This document shows positions 17,101-23,428 of a stretch of DNA of 32,742 nt, piece by piece. Each line of letters starts with the position of its first letter. The first letter of the stretch is position 1. Both the position numbers and the translations under genes were made by a program. Below the pieces are notes generated by a model that saw nothing but the letters and a program-made list of their open reading frames with translations, did not search any database and was not told the origin of the DNA. Origin of the DNA: Methanomassiliicoccales archaeon (GTDB lineage: Archaea > Thermoplasmatota > Thermoplasmata > RBG-16-68-12 > SOIM01); the NCBI GenBank assembly GCA_030593295.1, contig JAUVHO010000025.1, forward strand, positions 1 through 32,742, given 5' to 3'.

Positions 17101-18009
17101 GTTAATTTCCTGCTTGGTCTCCGCGGAAAGGACAACGATCAAGTTCATCCTCGACTGGGTGGTAAGATTCTGGTCGTCTGTTGCATTGAACAACATTATC
17201 CCTCCGTCCCAGTTGAGGTCGACGCCAGGGAATTTGAAACCAGTATCCGTGAAGTAGTTGTCGAAATCGTAGGAGAATATACCATCGCTTGCGACCCGAT
17301 CCCCGTGCAATCCGTTGTCAAAAAGCCGGGTCTCTATCTCGAGCCATGTTAGCAATAGACGAACCTTGGCCGGATCAAGGTCACCGTCGTTGTCCTCGAT
17401 CCTCGCATACACGGCGAATGTCAGATCATCGTCCTGCAATATATCCCTAGTGAAGATGGTCTGTGGCCATGCATCTGTCCATTTCTCAACGAAGATGGGG
17501 AAGTGATCCGCTTCTCTTCCCAGAAGGTTAGAGCTCCACAGGACCTGCCCTGCCTCCGTGTCTATTATGAACACCTCGACGTTGTCGCTGGCCGCAATGG
17601 AGTAGTTGGTGTACGCCCAGGTCTCGCCGGTGTTCCAGGTGTCATCGTTCGCGAGGCCGTACGGCATCCCGGCCTGGGTGCCTTGAAGATCCAAACGGTC
17701 CTCCCCGTAACCTCCGCCTTGATGAGAGACCGCGATAATGACGTTGGTCATGAATCCCTGAAGTGCCTCTCCTCTCTCATGCGTGATGTATATCTTCGCG
17801 CCGCCCCAGACCCCAGCGTTAACGATGGGTTCCAGTTCGCCACGCATGGTCAGCCTCACAGATGCTTCTGGAGCCGGGAAGCTGCTCACCCATACGATGA
17901 TGACCGAAAACAGGACGACAGTTATGGCCAGTATCAGAATCGTACCTATGACCTCAGAAACACCCTTCTCGTCCCAACATTCCTTCTTCTTTATGCTGCG
18001 CCTCTTCAT
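14128..18009 (-). CDS. Giant surface protein with type IV pilin N-terminus and split FG-GAP beta-propeller
   Basis: Of the 1293 residues, the first 50 are an archaeal type IV pilin N-domain: basic start, then EKG followed by VSEVIGTILILAITVVLF, the class III signal pattern cut by PibD-type prepilin peptidase before VSEV. A pilin-like beta part follows (to about 160), then beta-rich domains (about 190-620; SDGIFSYDFD and TIRDTYGNRF fit Ig-like domains). Three FG-GAP/VCBS repeats (about 648-790) and three more (about 1118-1258) bracket a 330-residue beta-rich insertion. The repeats have calcium-binding loops such as DIDLDQDLD and DMDEDGVND. A Shine-Dalgarno GGAGAG sits 6 nt before the ATG. Such a long ectodomain on a pilin anchor suggests an adhesin or pilus-tip-like surface protein; function unknown. 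Confidence 0.9.
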   Translation of the reverse strand: MKRRSIKKKECWDEKGVSEVIGTILILAITVVLFSVIIVWVSSFPAPEASVRLTMRGELEPIVNAGVWGGAKIYITHERGEALQGFMTNVIIAVSHQGGGYGEDRLDLQGTQAGMPYGLANDDTWNTGETWAYTNYSIAASDNVEVFIIDTEAGQVLWSSNLLGREADHFPIFVEKWTDAWPQTIFTRDILQDDDLTFAVYARIEDNDGDLDPAKVRLLLTWLEIETRLFDNGLHGDRVASDGIFSYDFDNYFTDTGFKFPGVDLNWDGGIMLFNATDDQNLTTQSRMNLIVVLSAETKQEINLQRNLTLPPGGPGNLSFGNRLQRFDIFNFTDWETLRWQSNSTRQFVKGEIAVVLVASKTLEANDEENSFMLYNSQGVPQVFCGVIPGPATVPSSTDAFIFLDAVGKWTVFMYMFNTSSEAIGCGDGKLDYGRYPIEVTIRDTYGNRFHTVDRINITDEDGNIPDYPDMLIYCDSGHLVPCKEFNFTDTVYVKIIVNTAQTDMGGVDIGDVIIEDYVGGKQVWAPPGVSPVSDAEYNNTVSYKFSIDLSKPNVDPWLQGDNYYGFWVRSLVDDDEEYILALSMQIKVNGPRWNLDIVTPVQEFAHPTHDIQYYAFFYDNVAPMFPRNSIEEFEPFPSQQDPPWGEGAFLSIAMIDIDLDQDLDVVIGIEAGYVFWYRNIGGDGELWLRYEIDFLDSEVNAVDAADVDDDRDADIVAGAENGQIWWYKNGAAWSPTLVDSVDAAVNSIKLADVVGDDLPDIVVACDDNKVRVYKNDNGTFGSTTSNPYYTLSETTNVGTIVSGAHGQTHDSDNVYEHLREGTGDAFTTTIYNATADDKPFYGSVSGTYLNTHTDDGTYEILTEGIDTQGGDKYIYRNTSAGVNTGHFYIMGDINVQAGDSVDLIISGFIVPDSGANTEPWAIGYYDTAFHWPAGWTFSSTVETKVTLDLAGAGFTGGPLAIVIRDTDNSKNPSADANTDGTITSFKIDFLRVEVKHQSGQTSVLDHVWTFDSPAGGGDAYKFFVEAYRPTNSEGDNFKFQYSLNAAGPWSDLLTVSKAVDDGKTQSATMPTSVGGNTVYIRVIDTDGTMNNLQNDSIYVDYMRIDRIVVVFQGDDRTEINVGSAVNDVAVGDMDEDGVNDIVCSFAVSPYVRVYYGGGWTASDSLTATANTLAIDIGYFDGDDYLDVVAGTTDNKVYIWINGQARAAWTRSNIANTAGDIYSIRAGDIDGDRWDDIVYGTDLQELVYLRHVKGAYWESNDVNIDPELVTTFFDIDIGDANRGITLDPVRADK
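14236..14658 (-). repeat. FG-GAP/VCBS repeats 4-6 of the giant pilin-like protein
   Basis: VGDMDEDGVNDIVCS, IGYFDGDDYLDVVAG and AGDIDGDRWDDIVYG repeat the same core at about 45-residue spacing. A final short segment (FFDIDIGDANRG) may be a partial seventh blade. Confidence 0.85.
15640..16068 (-). repeat. FG-GAP/VCBS repeats 1-3 of the giant pilin-like protein
   Basis: Three repeats of about 47 residues carry the D-x-D-x-D-x2-x-D-(I/V)-V core: MIDIDLDQDLDVVIG, AADVDDDRDADIVAG and LADVVGDDLPDIVVA. The third has lost some of the acidic calcium ligands. Confidence 0.85.
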
Positions 18010-18015
18010 TTCGAT

Positions 18016-18060
18016 CTCTCCGACAATTCTAGGCAGTCAAGTGGGATGGACCGTATATAA
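18016..18060 (-). promoter_or_regulatory. Promoter and ribosome binding site of the giant pilin-like gene
   Basis: A minus-strand TTATATAC element (18052-18060) lies about 45 nt before the ATG, giving a leader of about 20 nt. That leader carries GGAGAG at 18016-18021, 6 nt from the start codon. This gene is therefore leadered, unlike most neighbours. Confidence 0.55.
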
Positions 18061-18200
18061 GGGTTACGTGGTACTTACCAGAAACATACCAAGACTAGCC
18101 TCGTGATTATCAAGAACTGGAACACCTTCCGGGGTCCCTTTATACTATCATGTAAGGTGGTTCGAATGCGGGATCGAATCGAAGTGAGAAAACCGTCATC

Positions 18201-18210
18201 GTTATATAAC
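18201..18210 (+). promoter_or_regulatory. TATA box of the winged-helix NTPase gene
   Basis: The palindromic GTTATATAAC is centred 26 nt before ATG 18232. A second TATA-like element, TTTATACT at 18139-18146, lies 24 nt before the in-frame ATG at 18166, so two start sites are possible. Confidence 0.5.
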
Positions 18211-18231
18211 GAGCGTCTGATTGTGCGCCAT

Positions 18232-19380
18232 ATGATAGGAGAGGGTCTGACGGTGAAGGAGAAGATCCTCCTCCATCTGAGGGATTCCAGGAGCAGCAGG
18301 GGACACCTCAGCAGGGCTTCGACCCAAGAGGGTATAGCGGAGGGTGTGGACATGAGGAGAAGCCACGTACCCAGGGCCGTCAAGGGACTGGTCCACGAGG
18401 GAAATGTGGAGGAAACCTCCACCCGGCTCCCGGGCAGGACCAGAAAGGTGAAGACCTATGCGCTGACCGATTCCGGGATGAGGATCGGTCGTGAGATCTC
18501 GGACGAACTGGGGAAGGATACGATAATCATCAGGGGGGTTGAAGAAACCCAGATGACCATCAAGGAAGCCAGAATGGCCTTCGACTTGACCACATTGGAG
18601 ATCGTCCACAACCTGTCCCCGGAGAACGTGCTGGATATCCCCGAAGAGAAAGAGGCCGAGGAGGTGGAGTTCCTGGATAGGAAGCCCGAGCTCTCTGAGA
18701 TGAAGAATTGGCTCAACGGAGACGTCAACATACTGGTCATCTACTCCCCTGAAGGTTTCGGCAAGACCCAGCTGACAAAAAGGTTCGTCAAGGGACTGAG
18801 GAAGTATGACGTGTTCTGGAAGGAACTGTCAGATGACGATTCCACCTACGAGATATTCAGTGGCATTTCCGAGTTCCTGGCAAGAAGGAGACGAAAGAAG
18901 GCTTCGGAGCTCTTCGAGGAGGGTGATATTGACAGTCTCATCTCCTGTCTGCCCGAGGAGATGGCCTCGATAAGAGCGATCTACGTTCTTGACAACTACT
19001 TCCACGTGGGTGAGGACATTGTGGACCTGTTGTCCCATCTCACCAAAGAAGCCAAATCGCTGAAGGACTCCAAGATACTCGTGCTGGCCAGGGAAGCCAC
19101 CCCTTCATACTGCAGGTTCCACATCAAGGCGGACCTGGAGAAAGATCTGGTGAGCGAGATGCACCTGAAGGGCCTGGACGAGAAGAACAGCAAGCTCTTG
19201 CTGGAGAACGAGTTGATAGACGAGGAAGCTTTCCGCAGGATCTACCTGTTGACCAAGGGGTGCCCCCTGTACCTGAAGTTGATCAGGGACGGGGACTCAG
19301 AAGAGCTGAAAAGAAGGTCCAGGTTCACCAATCCAGAGATAAAACTGCTGATTTTCTCAAGCAGGGTCGGGGCGAAGTAG
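18232..19380 (+). CDS. Winged-helix domain fused to a STAND/AAA-like P-loop NTPase
   Basis: The 382-residue protein begins with a winged-helix DNA-binding domain (LTVKEKILLHL at 6-16, TQEGIAEGVDMRRSHVPRAV as recognition region, wing LPGRTRKVKTYALTDSG). A linker leads to a P-loop NTPase: a receptor-like FLDRKPELSEM lead-in, Walker A SPEGFGKT (172-179), Walker B AIYVLDNY (249-256) and a sensor-like ILVLAREA. This layout matches archaeal wHTH-NTPase regulators of the STAND class, but the usual long C-terminal repeat domain is absent. I chose ATG 18232 because TATA box GTTATATAAC lies 26 nt upstream. An in-frame ATG at 18166, with its own TATA-like TTTATACT 24 nt upstream, is possible. The regulated target is unknown. 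Confidence 0.8.
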   Translation: MIGEGLTVKEKILLHLRDSRSSRGHLSRASTQEGIAEGVDMRRSHVPRAVKGLVHEGNVEETSTRLPGRTRKVKTYALTDSGMRIGREISDELGKDTIIIRGVEETQMTIKEARMAFDLTTLEIVHNLSPENVLDIPEEKEAEEVEFLDRKPELSEMKNWLNGDVNILVIYSPEGFGKTQLTKRFVKGLRKYDVFWKELSDDDSTYEIFSGISEFLARRRRKKASELFEEGDIDSLISCLPEEMASIRAIYVLDNYFHVGEDIVDLLSHLTKEAKSLKDSKILVLAREATPSYCRFHIKADLEKDLVSEMHLKGLDEKNSKLLLENELIDEEAFRRIYLLTKGCPLYLKLIRDGDSEELKRRSRFTNPEIKLLIFSSRVGAK

Positions 19381-19420
19381 TTCGACATTTCTTTATAGAG
19401 ATATATTGTTCTCAGGAGCG

Positions 19421-19585
19421 ATGGCAGGGAAGATCTCAAGGTTGATGGTGGTCCTTTACATCATCGCCAGCATCATAGGTATCATTGGTCTCTACATCTT
19501 CACTCTCAACAGGTACATCGGTATCGGGATGATCGTGATGGCGATCGTATTGTTCATAATGCCAATGACCCGTCCGCGTTACTAG
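19421..19585 (+). CDS. Tiny two-helix membrane protein
   Basis: This 54-residue ORF (MAGKISRLMVV... ending PMTRPRY) consists almost entirely of two hydrophobic segments, at about 8-28 and 34-50, joined by a short NRY turn, with a basic N-terminus and C-terminus. It is supported by a TATA-like TTTATAG centred about 26 nt before the ATG, by AGGAG just before it, and by the convergent 4-nt stop overlap with cobA, a pattern seen repeatedly in this window. Function unknown. Confidence 0.65.
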   Translation: MAGKISRLMVVLYIIASIIGIIGLYIFTLNRYIGIGMIVMAIVLFIMPMTRPRY

Positions 19586-20106
19586 AACTCGATGCCCTTT
19601 CTGCCGGGCTGGCCCTGATCGTAGGGGTGCTTTATGGGGAGCATTTCGGTGACATAGTTGGCGACCTTGGCGACCTCAGGGTGAGCGTTCCTTCCTGTGA
19701 GGATAAGCTCGACCTCTGCAGGCTTTTTCTCAATGAGGTCCAGAACATCGTCCAGCTCTACCAGATTGAAGTCCAATGCAACATTGATCTCGTCCAGTAT
19801 TACAATATGATACTCCCCGCTGGCAAGGACCTCCTTAGCTCTCTCCATGCCCTGTTTCGCAAAATCCAGATCCTCTGGCTCGGGGCTGTCCCTCTCCACG
19901 AACTGGGGTCTTCCGAACTGCTCAATGGTTATGTTGGGATTGTCCTGACAGGCCTTGATCTCGCCGTAGTCTATCCTGCCCTTCATGAACTGAATGATGT
20001 AGACCTTCAGCCCGTGACCTGAAGCCCTCAGGGCCAAGCCGAGCGCTGCAGTGGTCTTCCCTTTCCCATCGCCAGTGTAAACGTGAATGAGCCCTTGACC
20101 CTTCAT
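19582..20106 (-). CDS. cobA: Corrinoid (cob(I)alamin) adenosyltransferase, CobA/BtuR type
   Basis: This enzyme transfers the adenosyl group of ATP to reduced corrinoid to form adenosylcobalamin or its precursors. The unusual P-loop TGDGKGKTTAALG lies at residues 12-24, followed by KVYIIQFMKG, EYHIVILDEIN (Walker B) and ELILTGRNAHPE, all classic CobA features. The usual C-terminal MLPIKHPYDQGQPGRKGIEF is complete. The length of 174 residues is normal. A TATA box (CTTATATACTG, minus strand) lies about 27 nt before the ATG. The next gene is divergent. No other corrinoid gene is in the window, so this may serve salvage. Confidence 0.94.
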   Translation of the reverse strand: MKGQGLIHVYTGDGKGKTTAALGLALRASGHGLKVYIIQFMKGRIDYGEIKACQDNPNITIEQFGRPQFVERDSPEPEDLDFAKQGMERAKEVLASGEYHIVILDEINVALDFNLVELDDVLDLIEKKPAEVELILTGRNAHPEVAKVANYVTEMLPIKHPYDQGQPGRKGIEF

Positions 20107-20127
20107 CTGGAAACCGATATCTCAGTC

Positions 20128-20158
20128 AGTATATAAGTTAAAAGGTATACTTTATATC
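20128..20158. promoter_or_regulatory. Divergent promoters between cobA and the 97-residue protein
   Basis: The minus-strand TATA CTTATATACTG (20128-20138) fits cobA. The plus-strand TTTATAT (20151-20157) fits the unknown gene, whose ATG at 20191 has a Shine-Dalgarno AGGAG five nt upstream. Confidence 0.55.
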
Positions 20159-20190
20159 CGAATATGGCATTGAACGGAAGAGGAGATCTA

Positions 20191-20484
20191 ATGCACGCAA
20201 TCTTCAAGGTCCCAGTCGAGAACAAGGGGAAGATCGATCAACTGCTGAAGGACGACCTGGTAAGCCGACAGAGCATCACGGTGCGAGACGCTGCAGCGCT
20301 CTCGATGAAGGGCAAGGAGACGTATGTTCTCATTGAGGGGAGCGAGGAAGCTCTGGAGAAAGCGGACGATCTCTTCAAGGAAGTCGGGGACAAGCTGGAA
20401 GGTAAAGATGCGGAGTCCATCTTCAAGACGATCAAGGATAAAGAATTAGAGGCAGAAGGGGGAATGGGTCTACTTTTTGGCTAG
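20191..20484 (+). CDS. Small protein of unknown function (97 aa)
   Basis: I do not recognise it. The predicted pattern is strand (HAIFKVPV), helix (KGKIDQLLKDDL), two strands (SITVRDAAAL, ETYVLIEG) and a long helix (SEEALEKADDLFKEVGDKL), compatible with a small ferredoxin-like alpha/beta fold, then a charged helix and a Gly-rich tail (GGMGLLFG). ATG 20191 has a good Shine-Dalgarno (GAGGAG); an in-frame ATG at 20164 lacks one. It is divergent from cobA, and its stop overlaps by 4 nt the stop of the ACR3 remnant on the other strand. Confidence 0.75.
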   Translation: MHAIFKVPVENKGKIDQLLKDDLVSRQSITVRDAAALSMKGKETYVLIEGSEEALEKADDLFKEVGDKLEGKDAESIFKTIKDKELEAEGGMGLLFG

Positions 20485-20623
20485 TCGGTCCGGGAGATAT
20501 CGATCTCTAATCTGTTGAGGAAATACTTCTTCCTGGCCCGTAGAGCCACGTTCACCAGACTTATCAGCACGGGCACCTCGATCAACCGATGACGGTTGTG
20601 AACGTCTGAGGGGAGTTTATCCC
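20481..20623 (-). pseudogene. Frameshifted C-terminal remnant of an ACR3-type arsenite permease
   Basis: On the minus strand, one frame reads GINSPQTFTTVIG (20623-20585) and the next frame continues LIEVPVLISLVNVALRA, then RKKYFLNRL, to a TAG at 20481. Joined, these match the last transmembrane region of ACR3-family arsenite efflux permeases as I know it (GxNS...VIGPLIEVPVLIxLVNVAL). The break near 20586 fits a 4-nt loss around the Gly-Pro-Leu codons. The rest of the roughly 350-residue permease is not recognisable upstream, so this is a gene relic. The match is from memory, not from a search. Confidence 0.6.
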
Positions 20624-20903
20624 GTTAAGGGGACATTACAAATCGATCATTTGAAAAGAAATATAGGAGGAGGGCGTAGCGGAAGGCATAGGACTATTAT
20701 TGGCCAAAAAATCCTCCTCCATGAGCCTAAGGTTGAAACCGACCAGTCCTTGATTCGCCCCCTCTGAGATTTCGTCCATCAATCGGCTCAGCAGTATATA
20801 ATCCCTAGGTGGTTATCATCATTGAGAATACCAGATACCAAAGACCATGGGCTCAACTATCGACCCTCCGACAATCAACTGAAAGAATAGGTCTGCACTT
20901 ATC
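20624..20903. other. Gene-poor stretch with no confident gene
   Basis: Together with the permease relic this makes the longest non-coding interval of the window. The only coding candidate is a 47-codon minus-strand ORF (20779-20636, starting MDEISEGANQG) with a TTATATAC box about 20 nt upstream. It has no recognisable homology and a low-complexity end. Two purine/pyrimidine blocks, GGAGGAGG near 20666 and CCTCCTCC near 20713, could pair across about 40 nt. No tRNA, RNase P or SRP RNA signature was found by eye. Confidence 0.4.
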
Positions 20904-21152
20904 TTAGAGCGTTCTGATCTTCTCTGCCACGAATTCCTTTATTTCCTCTTCGTCGGGTATGGTGAGAGACCTCTTGAACCGGGCGCTTCCGTCGGAAAGA
21001 TAATAACCTCTCGAGAGCGAGATGAACTCGTTCTCGCCATCCTCTGTTATGGCCTTCTTCCTGGCCACCTCTAGGAAGTTGTTCTTTCCAAAAGATACTG
21101 TGTCAGCGCTCACGGTCTCGAATTTGACGTCTCCTCTTCTTTCTGGTTCCAT
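20904..21152 (-). CDS. Small conserved-looking protein, possibly PC4-like
   Basis: The 82-residue protein begins MEPERRGDVKFE and has an alternating beta-strand pattern followed by a C-terminal helix (IPDEEEIKEFVAEKI). The segments NNFLEVARKKA, FISLSRGYYL and FKRSLTIPDEEE give the beta-sheet-plus-helix look of PC4/whirly-type ssDNA-binding proteins, but I cannot assign it firmly. ATG 21152 is preferred because GGAGG lies 7 nt upstream; an upstream in-frame ATG at 21188 lacks such a site. A TATA-like element near 21253 would give a leader of about 75 nt. Confidence 0.65.
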   Translation of the reverse strand: MEPERRGDVKFETVSADTVSFGKNNFLEVARKKAITEDGENEFISLSRGYYLSDGSARFKRSLTIPDEEEIKEFVAEKIRTL

Positions 21153-21248
21153 TTTAGTGCCTCCGTCCGTCACGCACACGGTTGTCAAGGACCGCTGCGT
21201 GCATTGTTTTCCGTAGTCGCACTTATGAGCTAGCCTTGACTATTTTTC

Positions 21249-21263
21249 GGGCTTATAAATATT
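21249..21263. promoter_or_regulatory. TATA-like elements in the 21153-21356 divergent gap
   Basis: CTTATAAATATTT is AT-rich and usable in both directions. On the plus strand the CPBP gene more likely uses ATTAAATAT at 21325-21333, about 27 nt before ATG 21357. The rest of the gap shows no gene. Confidence 0.4.
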
Positions 21264-21356
21264 TTGGAGATATGGATGTTCAAAATGCGGCGTTGAGAGA
21301 CCTTCCAGATACTGAAACCATACAGATTAAATATGCCACCAACTATCGTAAACCGG

Positions 21357-22673
21357 ATGTATTGTACCAGGTGTGGAGTTGAGTTCGAAGGAGCTTATTG
21401 CTCCAATTGCGGTGCTCCCGCCAAGGCTCCGGCCCCCCGAGTTGAAACGCGTTGCCTGAGGTGTGGTCATCTCATCAGGGGTTCTTTCTGCTCGTACTGC
21501 GGACTGCAGCTCACACCGACAGGTCCGGTCATCTACGAGTATACCGCGCCCACCAGATCGGGTGGCGACTTCGGCAAGATATTCACGGGTTTCATGATCC
21601 TGTTCTTCGGTTTCTTTCTGACCGCTATGCTTGTCTACATTGGACTCTTGTGGGGAGGTCTTTCGGAGATAATACCCGGGATACTGGGAGATGCGTGTGC
21701 CGACTGCAAGATGGTGCTCCTAATCATCACGCCGGAACCAAAATCCATACTGGGACCGTTCGGCGGCCCTCCGTTCTTGATCTATTATCTGTTCGTGGTG
21801 GTGATCATCTCATCGTGTTTCTTCTGGCTGTTCTACAAGGACATGCCGGTCGTGATGGCGGACTTCAAGAAGGCTCTCAAGAAAGGCTGGTTCTCGGTCA
21901 GGTCCAAGAGCACCTTGCTGAGGATCGGACAGCTCTTCGCCTTCGGGATCTTCTTCAACGTGGGATACAACTTGGTCGTCCTGATCCTGTTCGGGGAAGG
22001 GGTCTTGCCTACAGAGACCGAGATAGGTCCGCCCTGGTTCTTCCTTTCTCTGGTCTCAAGTGCTGCGGTCTGGGAGGAACTAATCTCAAGGACACTTCTG
22101 ATCGGTGTGCCCCTTTTCGTGATAGCGCTGGTAAGGAACAAGAAGGTGGACCGCCCGTTGAGATACTTCATCGGCGGAGGTTTCGAACTTGGAATACTTG
22201 AACTGATCTTCCTTCTGTTCTCTGCAATAATGTTCGGCCTGGCGCACATCTTCAGCGGTGGCCCGTGGGTCTTCCCTCCCTTGTTCGTGGGGGGTCTGAT
22301 ACTCGGATACCTCTTCCTGAAAAAGGGGATAATCGCCTCCATCATGTTCCACTTCATCTGGAACTACAACATCGCGCTGAACTACCTGGCATCGGTCACT
22401 GAGAACTTGCTGGTTCTTACCTTGGGGGTGCTTTTCACCCTCTTCGTAGCTTTCGTGGGATTGGTGCTGACGGTGACGTTCGTGATGAGGTGGTTCCGGA
22501 CCGCCAAGTCGACCGCCAGGACGTTGGAGGCAGGTCAAGGGCAGCCGGGGACACAAATCCAGATGCAGCAGCAGGCACCTCAAAGGGTATACACTTGTCC
22601 GAGTTGCGGCTGGAGAGAGGCGACGTACAAAGATGGACTCTTCAAGTGCCTCAGGTGCGGCCACATCATCTAG
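21357..22673 (+). CDS. CPBP (CAAX protease/Abi) family membrane metalloprotease with three zinc ribbons
   Basis: The 438-residue protein starts with two zinc ribbons (CTRC/CSNC at 3-18; CLRC/CSYC at 33-48). About eight hydrophobic segments follow, containing the CPBP motifs EELISR (240-245), FGLAH (293-297) and HFIWN (332-336), the glutamate and histidine residues needed for the intramembrane protease site. After a Gln-rich linker (QMQQQAPQ) comes a third ribbon (CPSC, CLRC at 414-434). ATG 21357 (MYCTRCG) fits a TATA element 27 nt upstream; an ATG at 21333 would add eight residues. CPBP proteins cleave prenylated or other membrane substrates; the substrate here is unknown. It overlaps the convergent isomerase gene by 8 nt. 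Confidence 0.9.
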   Translation: MYCTRCGVEFEGAYCSNCGAPAKAPAPRVETRCLRCGHLIRGSFCSYCGLQLTPTGPVIYEYTAPTRSGGDFGKIFTGFMILFFGFFLTAMLVYIGLLWGGLSEIIPGILGDACADCKMVLLIITPEPKSILGPFGGPPFLIYYLFVVVIISSCFFWLFYKDMPVVMADFKKALKKGWFSVRSKSTLLRIGQLFAFGIFFNVGYNLVVLILFGEGVLPTETEIGPPWFFLSLVSSAAVWEELISRTLLIGVPLFVIALVRNKKVDRPLRYFIGGGFELGILELIFLLFSAIMFGLAHIFSGGPWVFPPLFVGGLILGYLFLKKGIIASIMFHFIWNYNIALNYLASVTENLLVLTLGVLFTLFVAFVGLVLTVTFVMRWFRTAKSTARTLEAGQGQPGTQIQMQQQAPQRVYTCPSCGWREATYKDGLFKCLRCGHII

Positions 22674-23427
22674 CGAGTAGCTTCTCCAGATACGCCTTTC
22701 CTGCAAGCGCATCCTCATAGGATCTTGATTCAAGCACGAAGGTCCCTGTGTAGTCCGAGAGTTTTCCAACGATGGATTCAAAATCGACCGTACCGGCGCC
22801 CATGGGCAGGTGGAGATCGCTCCTGCCGTCGTTGTCATGGAGATGAACGTTGACGAACTTGTCCGCATATTGAAGGAAGTTCTCGGCCTCGCCTGTGGTG
22901 TTCGCATGACCAACGTCAAAGCATATTCCGATGTCGGTACCCTCGATCACGTAGAGCACTTCCTGGACCTTCCGACAGGTGGTGACGATCATATTTGGCA
23001 TATTCTCCACTCCGACCTTTATCCCCAGTCCCTGAATGCTGGAATCGATTAGCCGTATGGATTCTCGGGTGATGTCCAAGACCTTCTTTGGACTAGAGAA
23101 ACTGAGAGGAGAAAAGAACCCCGGATGGACGGTTGCCGTCTTCATTCCCACACCATCGGCGACCTGGATGGCCTCGATCACCTGCCTCACGGCCTCTTCC
23201 CGTATCCTCGAGTTGAACGAACCAATGTTCACATCCGAGAATGGCGCGTGGAGGGACAGCTGCAGGTCGTACGACGGGATGAGCCTCTCAAGCTCCGGCA
23301 GGATGTCCGTAATGGTGTGCACCCCTTCCCCCACGATCTCCCAGCCGTCGAAGTCCCTGGATACAAGCTTGAAGGCCTTATCGAGGGTCATGGGTGAGAG
23401 AGCAACGTAAGAAGAGACCGAGATCAT
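22666..23427 (-). CDS. Sugar phosphate isomerase/epimerase-like TIM-barrel protein (AP endonuclease 2 family)
   Basis: The 253-residue protein shows the metal-binding TIM-barrel pattern of the xylose isomerase-like/AP endonuclease family 2 fold: LSLHAPFSD, ATVHPGFF, VGVENMPN (metal Glu), CFDVGHAN (Asp/His), NVHLHDNDG (His) and a final FVLESR (Glu). Substrates in this family range from sugars to abasic DNA, so the reaction cannot be assigned. The gene begins 1 nt after the stop of the UPF0201 gene, with an excellent Shine-Dalgarno (AGGAGGT) inside that gene's end, so the two are cotranscribed. Confidence 0.85.
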   Translation of the reverse strand: MISVSSYVALSPMTLDKAFKLVSRDFDGWEIVGEGVHTITDILPELERLIPSYDLQLSLHAPFSDVNIGSFNSRIREEAVRQVIEAIQVADGVGMKTATVHPGFFSPLSFSSPKKVLDITRESIRLIDSSIQGLGIKVGVENMPNMIVTTCRKVQEVLYVIEGTDIGICFDVGHANTTGEAENFLQYADKFVNVHLHDNDGRSDLHLPMGAGTVDFESIVGKLSDYTGTFVLESRSYEDALAGKAYLEKLLAR

Positions 23428-23428
23428 T

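Noticed and set aside
20590-20610. C/D-box sRNA-like motifs (GATGAC ... CTGA)
   Set aside because: The C box is imperfect and the stretch is explained by the permease remnant.
20636-20779. 47-codon minus-strand ORF with a TATA-like box upstream
   Set aside because: No recognisable similarity, low-complexity C-terminus, and it lies in a decayed region; mentioned only as a candidate.
21272-21382. 36-codon plus-strand ORF before the CPBP gene
   Set aside because: It overlaps the CPBP start out of frame, has no family features, and the CPBP gene has its own TATA element.
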